The notes beneath the pieces were generated by a model. That model did no database searches. It saw only the letters and a program-made list of their open reading frames with translations, and was not told the DNA's origin. Source: Primulina eburnea (taxonomy: Eukaryota > Streptophyta > Magnoliopsida > Lamiales > Gesneriaceae). Taken from it: DNA of 64,000 bases. Position numbers and translations under genes: made by a program. This document shows positions 34,102 through 45,884 of this stretch, one piece after another. The stretch lies in the NCBI RefSeq assembly GCF_022965805.1, contig NC_133101.1:50486342-50550341 (forward strand), written 5' to 3'. Position 1 is the stretch's first letter. Each line of letters opens with the position of its first letter.

Positions 34102-35141
34102 CAGTGATTAGAGTCGTGTCTGGCTCCTCCTCAGCTTCTTCAGCATGCATCAGATAAGCTCTGCCCATAGTAGGCCCTTTATTATTCGGGCAACCAGTGG
34201 CCTTATGTCCATCTTCTTTGCATATGAAGCACATATACGATCCCCAAATGCACTTGCAATAGTGTAAGCGATTGCATTCTTTGCATAATGGTCTCTCTTC
34301 GGGTTTTGTTGCTACAGGCTGTGGTGGCTTCTGTTGCTCCAGCTTCTTCCATTGTTCTTGGTGCTTTTGTTGCCCTTGAGCTTTCAAAGGTCTTGTAAAT
34401 TGCCTAACTGGCTGAGAGCTCTGTTGATACTACTGCCTCTTGCGTTGCATCTCAAAATCAATATCTTTCAGAGCTTGCTCTTGGAATGCACAGGCAGTGG
34501 CAGCTGCATAGTCCACCGGTCGCATCATCATCACATCACGGCGTATGGTAGGTCGTAAGCCATACAAAAAGTGCCTTAGTTTCTCAGCAGCATCAATAGC
34601 AATTAAGGGTACAAAGTGAAAACCCCTATCAAATCTCCTAACAAACTCAGCCACAGTCGTGTCTCCCTGACGGAGAGTCATGAACTCCCTCTTCAAGCGT
34701 CCATGGATGTCAGCAGTAAAATACTTCTCGTAGAAGATGTTCTTGAATTGCACCACCCAAGTGAGGGTGGCTAGATCAAATCCATGTTCAGCTCCTTCCC
34801 ACCAAATAGAAGCGTCGTCTCGCAGCATATATGTAGCACACCTAACTTGGTCAGCATCTCCCATATCCAAATAACGGAAATGCACCTCAAGAGATTGAAT
34901 CCAACCATCAGCAGCAAATGGGTCGGTGGTGCCAGAAAATTCCTAGGGACCCAGCCTCCGGAACTGATCATACATGTCGTACTATGGCCCCGGGGCATGC
35001 TGAGCCTGCTGCTCAAAGAAACATGACATGCTCTAGAACACGAGTAGCAGCATCCACATTACGAGGTGAGGGTGCATTCCCTTGACGATCGTCATTAGTC
35101 TCAACTTGCCTATCGATAATAGGTGCGTGCCTAGGAGGCAC
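34102..35141 (-). pseudogene. Element D gag
   Basis: Minus-strand gag of the same family as E. The usual initiator of the MPPRHA start is GTG here (near 35141). The capsid-type gag domain is in 34430-34885 (FRYLDMGDADQVRC, WWEGAEHG, REFMTLRQGDTTVAEF, FVRRFDRG). A zinc knuckle, CKECNRLHYCKC...CFICKEDGHKATGC, follows in 34150-34300, and the exon ends at DTTLIT. Frame changes occur near 34930 and 34420. Pol is not in the window because B cut the element. Confidence 0.88.
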
Positions 35142-35430
35142 TACATCTGAACTTTTTCTAAATTCTAAACGTAACCAACATGCATTCAAATCTAAGCTTC
35201 TAATCATGCAGCATATAATAATCCCTTTTTGAGAAAGTTTAAGCATATATATCATTTAACTTCAAAAAGCTTTTAAACATGTAACTTAAACATATAAACC
35301 ATGTAAACATGCAGGTACTATCATAAAAACATGTAAAGCATTTAAACTTACAGACTTGAGACTTGACGACGGAGCTTTCCGGAACTGGCGATGGCACAAC
35401 CCTTTGCAGGAACATTACTCTGATACCAAC
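35142..35430 (-). promoter_or_regulatory. Element D leader and primer binding site
   Basis: Untranslated leader between the 5' LTR and gag. The minus strand at 35417-35428 reads TGGTATCAGAGT, a one-base variant of the tRNA-Met primer site. The leader text (GGAACTGGCGATGGCACAAC region) matches the leaders of A and E. Confidence 0.8.
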
Positions 35431-35504
35431 TGAAACGTCCACTACTCGTTTTACTTTAAAATGTACTGAAAAAAAATTTCCTACTACTCTAGGCCGAAAT
35501 ATAA

Positions 35505-35509
<5 letters not shown>

Positions 35510-35571
<62 letters not shown>
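35510..35571. repeat. (TA)n microsatellite
   Basis: About 31 uninterrupted TA units within the D LTR. Confidence 0.97.
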
Positions 35572-35575
<4 letters not shown>

Positions 35576-35928
35576 CACCAACTAATTATTTGAAATCCAA
35601 AGGAAATTAAATCAAAAAATAAAATTATAAACGTCAACCAAACCTAAATTTAACAATTTTCAAAATAAAGCATAAACATCATAATCCATCAAAATCCCTC
35701 CAAAACATAAAAGTCACAAATATCTTTAACGTAAACTTAAATCATAAAAATTATTTTGCGGAAAACTAGCGATGATCATCGGGTTGTGTGCACCTTCAGC
35801 CCAGCTAGTTCAACCATCAAGTCCTCCATCAATATCATGCTCACCTAGATTGATCATACCTAGTGAGACTATTGACTCAAAAAACCTTAATCATGATAGC
35901 AAGTAATACATATACATTTACAAACAAC

Positions 35929-36807
35929 CATTACAAGAAAATAAGCCTTCAACAACACTCAAAATACAACGGTTTTATTGGAAAATTGTTGTGTTTTTAC
36001 TTTTAATAACGGTTTTATCAAAAACCGTTGTGGATTAGCGTATTTTTTGGACAAACAACAACAGGTTTAGCTACTCGTTGTTGATTAGCGTGTTTTCTTT
36101 GGAGAAACGACGTAGGTTTTAGCGAACCATTGTTAATTAGCGACGGTTTTAGAGAATATTTAGCAAAGGTTTTCTTAAAACCGTCGCAATTTTTATAGCA
36201 ACTGTTTTTGTTTAACCGTCACGGTTTAATATAAAATAGTCGTGAAAAGTAAAACCGTAGCAAATTGTCTATAAATATTCGCATTTTCGGTTCAATTTCC
36301 TCCACACCGCTTCACATCTACAATAAAATTTTCTCTCTTAGTTAGTTTCGATTTAAGTTAAGTTTTTTCGGTTCAATTCTTGGTAAATTTCTAAGTGTTA
36401 GTTAAGATCATGAATATTGTTAAGTTTAGTCAGATTGTAAGTTTTTTTTGTAGATTTATTAAATTATAAAAGTACATTTTTTTATTTTACTGAAAAAATT
36501 AGCGACAGATTATGTCTAATCCATCGCTAATTAACAACAGTTAGTCAAAAACAGTCGCTAATTAGCATAAGATACCCTTCTCTAATGAGCGACGACTTAG
36601 TCAAAACTCGTCGCTAATTTTATCGACGGTATATCAAAAACCGTCGCTAATCGATTTTTGAAAAACCGTCGCAATATAGTAGCTACGACAACGGTTTAAA
36701 ACCATTGTCGTTGAACGCACTTTCAACAACACAGTCAGTTACAACAGTTTTAAATGACCTACGACAACAAATAAAATCTGTAGTCCTTTAGGTTTTTTGT
36801 TGTAGTG
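35929..36807. mobile_element. CACTA-like non-autonomous transposon
   Basis: 879 bp with terminal repeats CATTACAAGAAAAT (left, one change from CACTA) and CACTACAACAAAAA (right, inverted), and a 3-bp AAC duplication (35926-35928 and 36808-36810), as in CACTA elements. Inside are about ten copies, in both directions, of words of the type GCGACGGTTTT or AACCGTCGCTAAT, probably subterminal transposase-binding repeats. CTATAAATA at 36269-36277 may be a promoter relic. There is no transposase frame. Confidence 0.85.
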
Positions 36808-37031
36808 AACAGTGAAAATACTTTTAAGAAAATAGTCTTTCATGAACATGCATAAATTTAAACATTTTATCTTTCGTCATGTACTTTTTCCTTTTCATCA
36901 TAGAGGTATATGTTTTTATTTTTATTGAATTCAGATCCTTATTTATGACTTTCGTATTAGCTGTAATTCGATGGATCCATCTACGTATAACAACAGTATC
37001 GGGCGGCGGAGACATCAGCGAGACTCTCACC

Positions 37032-39979
37032 TAGGCATGCTTATTGGGTCGGTTCGACCCAGAACGGGATTCGGTTTGTCCGAACCGGTCCAAAATCGCA
37101 TATAAATGGAGTGGACCGGTTCAATTAAAAAAACCGACCAAATTAGGTTCCGGATCTGAAACTCGGTTCCAGAACCGATCCGAAATCCGAACCGGAACCG
37201 GATCCGGATCCAGTTTTGGATCGAATTTTTTAAAAAAATAATAAAAAACAAAAAAATGAAAAATTTTATATCCATTGGATAAAAAAAGGAACAAAAATAA
37301 AAAAAATTGACATATCCGTTAGGCAACCGTTGCCCAACGGATTTTCTAAAAAATAATTTCAATTTGGCCCCTAAATAGCAATTATTTTTGGAATAAAATT
37401 GTAATTTTTTCCTATCGCTATAAATATGTGCTTGTTTTCCATCCCTAATTCACTCAACAATATATTCTATTTCTTTGAACTCAATCTCGAATTGTTAATA
37501 TTTTCAATACAATTGTTATTTGATATTATTCATTACACATATTTACAAATTATATTTTCAGTGGCGTCGTCTTCAAACCGCAATTTAGATTTTGGGGAAG
37601 ATTTTACCTACATTCCCGATTTTGAAGACTTTGAACCCAGTCACGAGGAAGAACATGTTGCGGAACTTCCCAACGAAGGTGATGGGAATTTTCGATCATC
37701 ACCGTCCGCCAGAGGAAGCAACATTCTGATGAGCACGACGACGGGTCGAGAAAAGCGAAGCAAATTTTAAGATCACTTCGCATTGATAAAAAAACTGAGT
37801 ACAAATGACTCTTTTGTTGTGTGTTGAATTTGAAAAAATAGATATTCTTATAAAACATGTGGTAGTTCTGGTGGTACCGGCACTTTGAAAAAACATTTAG
37901 TCAAGGTACACAAGCTTGACCCTAATATTCTACAACAATTCGGTAGAGAAACAACTCAACAACAAATTAATCTTTCATCTAGTAAAGCTTTCACGATTAC
38001 AAAAGAAATATCTCAAAAAGTTATCGTTAAATTTGTTATTAAATATTGTCAACCTTTTATAATAACTGGACAAGAAGGTTTTGTAGAATTTACTAGTACT
38101 ATTCAACTTGGTTTTCATAATATTTCTAGACACACACTTAAGAAATATTGTTTTGATATGTATAAGGAATATAAAGAAATACTAATATCACATCTTTCAA
38201 ATATTTCTTGTAGAGTTAGTTTAACAACTGATATTTGGACTAATTTAAAATATGAATCTTTTCTTGTTATTATATGTCATTGGATAGATGAAACTTGGAC
38301 TGTGTAAAAAAGTAATTTAGCTTTAGATCATTTAGAATCAACACACAATGCATGCACTATAGCTAGATATGTGTTAAGATTTATGTGATACAAAATAAAA
38401 TAATATCGATCACATTAAATAATTCTAGCCAATACTCTTACAATTAAATATCTTAAAGATTCATTAAAACTAATTTTAGATGGTAATTTGCTTCATGTTA
38501 GATGTGCATGTCATATTATTAACTTATGTGTAAAATGTGCATGTGATGAACAAATGGCTATTGTAATAGAAAAATTCAAAGTATGTGGAAAGTTATTACG
38601 TGAAAGGAGACATGGACGTACTGGAAAACACAAGACGAAACAAATTGGATTAAATTTAAAAAATTTCCTCTCTCTGTTGATACTAGATAGAATTCTTTAT
38701 ATGATTGCTTCACACTTTGTTACGTTTTCATAACTTAATTACTCCTATATTACAATAATATTTCGATAGAGTCTTTAATGTTGACTGATGAGGATTGGAA
38801 TATTTTGAGCAAATGTGTTTTTTTGTTAAAATTTTTTAAAGAAGCAATCGGAAAATATTCTGGTATTAATTATCCTACTTCAACCATGTTTCGTCCTTTA
38901 ATTTTCAATATGCTTTATAGATTTATTGAATTACGTGGTGATGTTGTTATGCATGACTTTGTTTCAAATATGCAAAACAAAATTTAAAAATATTGGGAGA
39001 AAATCCCAATTGTGCATTGTATAGCAACATTACTTGATCTTAGTCAAAGTTGTGGGTCAGACATGTTTTTTGAATATTACTTTAAATTTTTCGATAAGAA
39101 TGTTGAAGATCAAAATAATTCAATAATGTGTTCTCTTCAAGAATTGTTTGAGTTGTATGCTAGTGAACAATGTGAACCAAGTCGACAGCCGGAGGAGACA
39201 CCCACAGAGAAAGGAAAAAGTAGAGCACTAAACTTTTTTCAAAGTTTAAAACGACAAAAGTTCAAAATAAAATCAGTGACAACGACAAAATACAATGAGA
39301 TCCAAATTTTTCTAACCCAATATATTGAGAGAACAGAGAATTTTGATGTTCTAGATTAGTGGAAAGTAAATTCTCAACTAAATCCAGTGTTAGTGGCGAT
39401 TGCAAGAGATGTACTAGCCGTTCAAAGCTCAAGTGTTGCTTCTGAATTAGCATTTTTAGTATGTGAAAGAATCATCGGTGAGCAAAGAACTAATTTAAAG
39501 CCAGAAACACTTAGCATGCTAACATACCTATAAGATTGGTTTACAACAGAAAAAAAAGAATAGGACCACTGGAGCGATCGACGAATTTCAAAGCTCATTC
39601 TTCGAAGAATATACAAAATATATTTTAATAAATCGTAATGAATTTTAGATGTTCAATTGTAAAAATAAATGTTTAAGTTATTTTGTTATATTTTTTTTAT
39701 ATAATCACAATTATTTGCAATCAAAATACTAAATAAAAAAGTGTACATTAATATTACTAATTTTAATTATATATTACAATATAATAAATTAGAATGGTTG
39801 AGCCGGAACAGGTTTATTAACAAACGGACCGGTTTTGGGTTTGGATTGGTTCCAAGTATTTCAACTTGGAATCGGAACCGGAACTGGTTCCGAATCGGTT
39901 CAGATCGGTTCCGAACTCATCGGACCCAGCTGTAGGAACCAGTTTGAAACTAGTTCGATGGAACCAATAAGTATGTCTA
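37032..39979 (+). mobile_element. hAT transposon with degenerate transposase
   Basis: 2948 bp flanked by an 8-bp CTCTCACC duplication (37024-37031 and 39980-39987). The 16-bp terminal repeats are TAGGCATGCTTATTGG and TAGACATACTTATTGG. Subterminal 200-bp stretches are packed with GGTTC/GAACC and CCGGAACCGG-type words in both directions, as expected for hAT transposase binding. A broken transposase gene lies on the plus strand. Confidence 0.93.
37561..39618 (+). pseudogene. hAT transposase, broken
   Basis: The usual ATG of the N-terminus appears as GTG at 37561. A BED-type zinc finger follows (SGGTGTLKKHLVKVH near 37860-37915). The central part includes LTTDIWTN near 38220, CHIINL near 38510 and EDWNILSKCVFLLKFF near 38785. 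The C-terminal dimerisation segment is at about 39340-39540 (NPVLVAIARDVLAVQSSSVA, then LKPETL). At least six stops or frameshifts separate the blocks, for example the TAA at 38306. It cannot make an active enzyme and could only be moved by another copy. Confidence 0.88.
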
Positions 39980-40648
39980 CTCTCACCCATCAACTTAGCC
40001 TTGATCTTACATAACATTGTGTCATCATATCATCGTCTCATATTGTTAGTCACAATTAATTCACCTCCTTCAACCTTTATATTTCGATCACTTATAAAAA
40101 TTCATGAATATATATAAATCATTTTTTTCTTTTAAACCAAACATGCAACATGTCTTTTAGCATTAATCTTTCGTCATAAAATCCCATTAACATTCAAAAT
40201 AAACGTTTTAATATTCATTATAACATTTAGGTCACTGCCAAGACGTCTAACATTTTTCAGGTGTAAAATGACCGTTTTGCCCTTGAAAACCTAACTTTCC
40301 CAATTTATCCTTAAAACCTTAAAAAGACGCCCCAAATCCATCCAAACTCAACATGACACCTTAAAATACACCCATAAATATTTCTTAGATGTAAATTTAA
40401 GCTTCTCGACTAATTTCCCAATTCGTCTTAAAACTTAGACGACATCTCGGTTTTAAATCATATTGACTCGAAACTTAACCAAACTTGAACCGAAGCTTAT
40501 TGACACCTAACCATACCATGTACAACCCAAATCAAGCCCATTAAGATATTTGATCAAGCCTAGAACCTTTCTGAACAATTTTGTCCTTAGTTTTGAAACC
40601 CTAGCCTCCTACCCATGCAACCTTCGGCCTCAGCCCTTAAGCAACAAA

Positions 40649-40653
40649 ACCAG
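40649..40653. repeat. TSD of the Athila-type element, left copy (ACCAG)
   Basis: ACCAG before the LTR is repeated at 60912-60916 after the other LTR, fixing the edges of a 20-kb composite. Confidence 0.93.
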
Positions 40654-42230
40654 TGATCGAGCAAAACTTGCGCTGTAAAATTCTTAGTAAAAATTAATAA
40701 TATTCAAGCTCAAAATAATCGCAAGTACACAATTTCAAATAATAATAAAGTGTACAAGAGTACGGGTATCATTACTCTAGAGACTGCATTTTGCAATTGT
40801 TATTCTCAGTTATTAAACCTTTAGCAACGATAATTCGGATGATTGTTTAGTACTATGATGATTAAATAAAAGCTCAACAAAATGATTCACAAATTAAATG
40901 ATGAAATAAATAAGCTCAAATGATAGATTAAAGATTCAATGAGAAATGAATTTGTTGGGAATCTCGGTTCACCTACACCTCGCTAATTTACTTAATTCGT
41001 TTGACAATAATCTACGCTTTTGACGGGATTTTCTATCCAATTAAACACACCCTCTCGAGCTATGCAAAACTAATTCAACGCAGTGGAGTAATTAAACCTA
41101 TTTAATTATTTATCAAAGATGAATTGCATGTCGTTCTATGAAATCTCCTACCTACTAAACTATGACTATCGACGTGTATCCGACTTCATATCTCTATGTA
41201 AATTGTAAATCTACGGATTATGCTCTACTCGTTCCTATCACAGCTGTTCTCTCGAGCTCACTCTCAATATGAAATCGTTATTAAAGTTAGCTACGCTTCA
41301 ACAACGCAATGAAAATAATAACACAATCAAGAATAAATCAAAAGTCAATAGATGAATTAACTAAACTCTGTTTTGGGGTAGGATCCCCTTAAATCCCAAC
41401 AAATAATGAAAATTAGCAACTATAATTCATGATCAAACTAAGAAAAACAATATTTAAACAAGATGAATTAAACTAAAAATTCTAGACGTGACAAAAATGC
41501 GAAGAATGTAGCCCGGAAATTTTGAATTCTTCAACTCCAAGCTTTCTTTAAGCCTTTTCTCTCTTCCCAACTTTGTGGCTGCTGAAAAGTGGCTAAATTT
41601 TGTCCCTAGGGTTCCTTTGTGAAGCCACACACCTTCCAAGTTGAATATAAGCCCATAAGTAAACTTTCCTTGTTTACTCGCGCTGGGGTGGTCAAGAATT
41701 ACTGACCTAGCGCGAGGTCTTTTGTAGTGTTGGTCGTTTCACATGCATCTCGTGCTGAGGCGGTCAAGAATTACCGCCCTAACATGAGGTCTTCTGTTGA
41801 TTCTTCAGCCTCTCGCGCTGAGGCGGTCAAGAAATACTGCCGTAGCAAGAGGTGTTCTACCCGGATATCCTATTTTGATGTGCTCACGCTGGGGCGTTCA
41901 AAAATTGCCGCCCTAGTGTGAGGTCTTCTGCCCAACTTCTTCCTTGGCTTCTGCATGCATTGGGGAGGTTTTTTATTTGAGAGAAAAAAGAGAACTATAA
42001 CTATGCCTTCGCCATATGAATATTAAGTCCAAGTGGTCTGTTCTCAACTTCACTTCCGGTTGGATTTTCTCCTTTTCCGTCGTTTTCTTGCACATTAATA
42101 CAACTCAGTGAGCGGTGATCATATGCAATAACTTAATATGAAATGAACAAAATGCAGACTTCATGCCACCGAAACGATGCAAACTAAGACTCACACGATG
42201 CACTAAAATACATAAATACGACCTCTATCA
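40654..42230 (-). repeat. Athila-type 3' LTR
   Basis: 1577 bp, TGATCGAGC...CTCTATCA on the plus strand, matching 59478-60911. It contains four GC-rich inverted-repeat units at 41677-41930. There is no convincing open frame. Confidence 0.9.
41677..41930. repeat. GC-rich hairpin array in Athila-type 3' LTR
   Basis: Four units at about 62-72-bp spacing. Each has GC-rich arms of about 14-16 bp (CTCGCGCTGGGGCGGT against ACCGCCCTAGCGCGAG) around the AT-rich loop CAAGAATT, followed by GTCTTCTG. Units differ by point changes, some compensating. Confidence 0.88.
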
Positions 42231-43626
42231 ACCCACCGAAACTAACCTTGTGCTTGCCCTCGAACAAAATACGTTGCAAGACACGATAATACAAGAAGTA
42301 GCATGTCGGTGCATTCATGATTCTGGTCTGCCTCAACAGATATTAACACATATTTATCCACTAACGCAAGTCACTGGTTCCGCATTTCACCACGAAGTTT
42401 CAACACTACAATCTTTTATGGATTTAAAAAAAAGTGTGTGCAATGTTGGCTCAAGCATCGTGCATTTCCACCGTAAAATTTTCAATGATGTAAGAGAGTT
42501 CATCCAACACGTCAGTGTAACAATCCTTCTCTCACATCCCTCTTCACTAGTTACCGATTCGCAGCACGGATAGTTAGGACTCGTCAGACATAAATCAACA
42601 CAGGATAGGGGTACTTCGACTAGGCTGAAACGGGAAATGAGGGAGGTACAGTGCTGTATCATTTGTGCACATTCAGATTTTGCATATGATTTTTTTCAAC
42701 TCTATGCATCTCCATTCTTTTAGCCTAGGAATATAATTTCATACTTTTATCTGGCTCCCCCATACCTTATATCTCCCCTTTTTTTCTTTTTCTTTCTTTT
42801 TCGTGCATCATATATTTTTAAAATTTTTCTGTCCTCCCTCAGATAGGAACAAGAGATATGGGCGTGTGACTTGGTCCAATCTCAAGGGCGCATAAATAAG
42901 GTTAGGCAAAGCTAGATATACGGGTACAAGTATCGCAACACAATTATCATCGGTAAGCTCAGTCCAATACATTGGTGTAGCATAAATGTGCCTAACTCAT
43001 CCTCGTCCTGCTAGGCAGTGTTCGTGTCAAAGAACATGATCAAGTTCAAGTCACCTAGTGCATCTCAAATTCCCCACAAACAATTTCCAAGTTCACTATG
43101 TTAGACATTCTTCTGTTGCCAACATTCGTGTCAAAAATTTCAATATCCAATTAAGATTTTCATGCGTCAACCACTCGTGTGTTCTAAACTAGTGTTGTGA
43201 TGAAAATGGACATGCGTACGTGTGACACACTCAACATCATCATTGGATACCACATACCAATCTAGCATCAACTATAGACTATTTCTGAAGCGACAATACA
43301 AATAACAGGAGACAAATGCAATACGAAAAACGAACTAAACAAACAATTGAAACACAAAGTAACAAAACTAAACACCCATACCCCAAAAAGAATTTTTGCA
43401 TGTCCCCAGTGCACAAAACTACTAAAACATGTAAACAAACGAACAGAGAGACTAAAATGGATGCTAAATAGAACGCAATCGAAATGAAATAGATAAAATG
43501 AATGCAAAGAAAAAAGAAACACGAAAACTCCCCTGATCATTGCTCATCCTTTTTGTCCTCGGGTGGCACAACTCCAAGCTCCTAATTGTCCTGCTGCAGG
43601 TAAGCATAGCGGAATGGGTACGGAGG
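42231..43626 (-). other. Athila-type 3' untranslated stretch
   Basis: About 1.4 kb between the 3' accessory frame and the 3' LTR. No supported gene. GTTTCGGTGGGT on the minus strand just before the LTR (42231-42242) is a weak polypurine tract. A long purine-rich region on the plus strand lies at about 43300-43530. Confidence 0.6.
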
Positions 43627-44645
43627 CTATGCCGGCGGTGGTGGATAAGGTGAGGTGTCGAGACCCATGTGCGAGGCCATACCGCACAGCAGAGACTCCA
43701 TCAATGACATGTAAGTGTTGTTGACGGTGTGGTAATTATCTTGATGAACCGCAAAAGCACACATGTCATCAACTTTATCAATAATTGCCCGTTGTCGGGG
43801 CTGTGGGGGTGGCAGTGGGCGGTTAGTTGCGGCTTCATCCTCGGCCACATCTGGTAAGTCTAGATCGTGCTTTACCCATTTTGTTTTCATCCACGAGTAG
43901 TCAATGGGCTTCATCGGTTGTAACCATTCGTCATCCACATTGACGATGACCCCAGCTCTCACACGCTCTGTAATGATAGTGGGGGAAAATAGGGCAATGC
44001 TGGAGATGTGAATGGACTGCTGGATTTAAGAAAAGATTAGTCGACCCACATTAATCGGAACACCCACCATCAATGCGTAGACCATCGTGGCTTGGTCTTT
44101 CGGAACATCACTGGTGTGGGACATTGGCATCAACGGCTTGGAAAGAAAAACATCCCACATCGCGAGTCTAAACAACAAATATTTTTCCAAAAAACAACTC
44201 GGAGTCTTTCAAATAGCCCCTGGGTAATAGATTATTTGCATAATTAACTCAAAAATCCTGGTTGGCTATTAACTTCTTTAAAGATGATCCATCAACCATA
44301 GGGGTACCCAACAATTCAATCAGGGTGGCAGAGTCAAAAGAGATAACTTACCCCGAACCATAACCCTTCCATCAGTTCGCTCGGTGGCTTTGGCATAAAA
44401 TTCACGCAAAATTGGAATCACCGCAGCCTTGGGTTTTGCATAAAAGGACCTCCATCCATATTCCTCAATATCTTGCAAAAGATTAACGATCCAACGGAGA
44501 AATCAAACCCCCGATCCGGAATGGGGCGCCTATGCACTTTGGCGTGTTCATGCCGATTTCGGGCTTCCTAATTCACAAATTTACCTCTATTATCGGATGA
44601 AGAGGATGAAGAGGCATGTGGTACCTTAGATTTCTTGGGAGCCAT
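43627..44645 (-). pseudogene. Athila-type 3' accessory frame
   Basis: The minus-strand start MAPKKSKVPHASSSSSSDNR at 44645 is followed by blocks with HRRPIPDRGFDF, IEEYGWRSFYAKPKAAVIPI, LREFYAKATERTDGRVMVRG and IELLGTPMVDGS. The open C-terminal part (43627-43962) has DDEWLQPMKPIDYSWMKTKW, a proline-rich stretch and a final PYPPPPA. At least two stops and two frameshifts are present. This type of protein is commonly annotated as a putative plant transposon protein and lies downstream of pol in Athila-like elements, where an envelope gene sits in errantiviruses. Its role is unknown and no membrane segment is visible. Confidence 0.75.
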
Positions 44646-44765
44646 GGTTGAATGCGGAGGTGGGCGAGATGAACTAACCACGACATGTGCCTTGCGAATT
44701 TTGAAAGGGGAGTGGAGTCACCGGCGTGCTAGAATGGCGTGGGAACGTAGGAAATCGAACTGCAA

Positions 44766-44984
44766 ATTGATAGTTTTCAGTTAAGTTTACCGTCATATGG
44801 TCTTTCAACTTCCTCTTATTTTCTTAGATGTCCTTCAGAAGTTTAGCATAACTAGGAATTTGCATCAAAGCATCAGCAAAAGAAATATTAATGTGCAATT
44901 TCTTAAATACTTCAAAGAACTTACTGAATTGCGCATCAATTTTAGCTTTTTTCAATGCTGCAGGAAAAGGCGGAGGAATAAAAA
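44766..44984 (-). pseudogene. Athila-type gag C-terminal piece
   Basis: The minus strand gives PPPFPAALKKAKIDAQFSKF, then FEVFKKLHINISFADALMQI and a lysine-rich stretch ending near NLTENY. This is the segment that normally links gag to protease in Athila-like elements. It continues the gag at 57848-59349 across the E insertion. Beyond about 44765 the protease should follow but does not. Confidence 0.75.
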
Positions 44985-45654
44985 TGTAAGGTCCAAAATT
45001 AAGAAGACGTAACCAACTGCATGCGATTCTATGAAACATGAAAAATGAGTAATTAATTGATTTTAATTGCTAATCGATTATGTAGCATACATGCTTATAT
45101 GTTAAATAGGAATTTATTATCATCATCCATAAAACTGTATTTTTAAGGATTATTCAAGTGACGATCGAGGAACGCGGACCGAGGACTGAAAAACGTAAAA
45201 TGTTTTTATAAATAATTGTTTTTGATTATTTAAAATATGAGTGTTGCTTTTTCATATTTTTAAAAATAAGGGGTTTTGAGGTGATTTTATACTTCGGTAC
45301 GTAAATTTTATCGGTGTTGGTTTTTCAATAAAAAAAATGCGAGCTCTTTGGCAACCTGGCTAATAAATTCACAAATTTATTTAAACAAAAACTTTGATAA
45401 TATTGTATTAAATTCTATTTAAGACTAATTGACTTAATTTAGAGGCTTAAGAGGCCTAAAGCCTTGTTAGTACCTAATTAGCTATTTAATATAATAACCC
45501 CCTAAAACCCTACTGTAATGCCCGAGAATTAATCACTGTTAATCAAGGATTATTGATTTATAATTTAACGTGATTACGAAAGGGCCAACTGAGACACGAT
45601 TTAAGATAATGTGCGACCATTTATTCTGAATTTTAGAATGTGTTGCCAAAGCAA

Positions 45655-45884
45655 CACCGCACCCGCGCTCAGGAAGACACCGCACCCGCGGTCGATGTCC
45701 AGTAGGGTAGCAATTTTTGAAAAACTAAGACCGCACCCGCAGTAAGAAACAAGACCGCACCCGCGGTGCAGGACCGCACCCGCGGTGCAAACAAGACCGC
45801 ACCCGCGGTCGTAGTTTCTGGAAAATGGATGTAGATCAGTACGCTGAGCGCACCTGCGGTCCGAAATGTAGCGCACCCGCGGTG
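45655..45884. repeat. GC-rich inverted-repeat array in solo LTR 3
   Basis: About eight units of the ACCGCACCCGCGGT type, as in G, but with different spacers. The unit is better conserved than the surrounding LTR. Confidence 0.9.

Noticed and set aside
43268..43540. 90-residue minus-strand frame with a hydrophobic, Phe-rich composition, possible membrane protein
   Set aside because: The composition follows from a purine-rich plus strand (GAAA/ACAAA runs) in the Athila-type 3' untranslated stretch. There is no family likeness.
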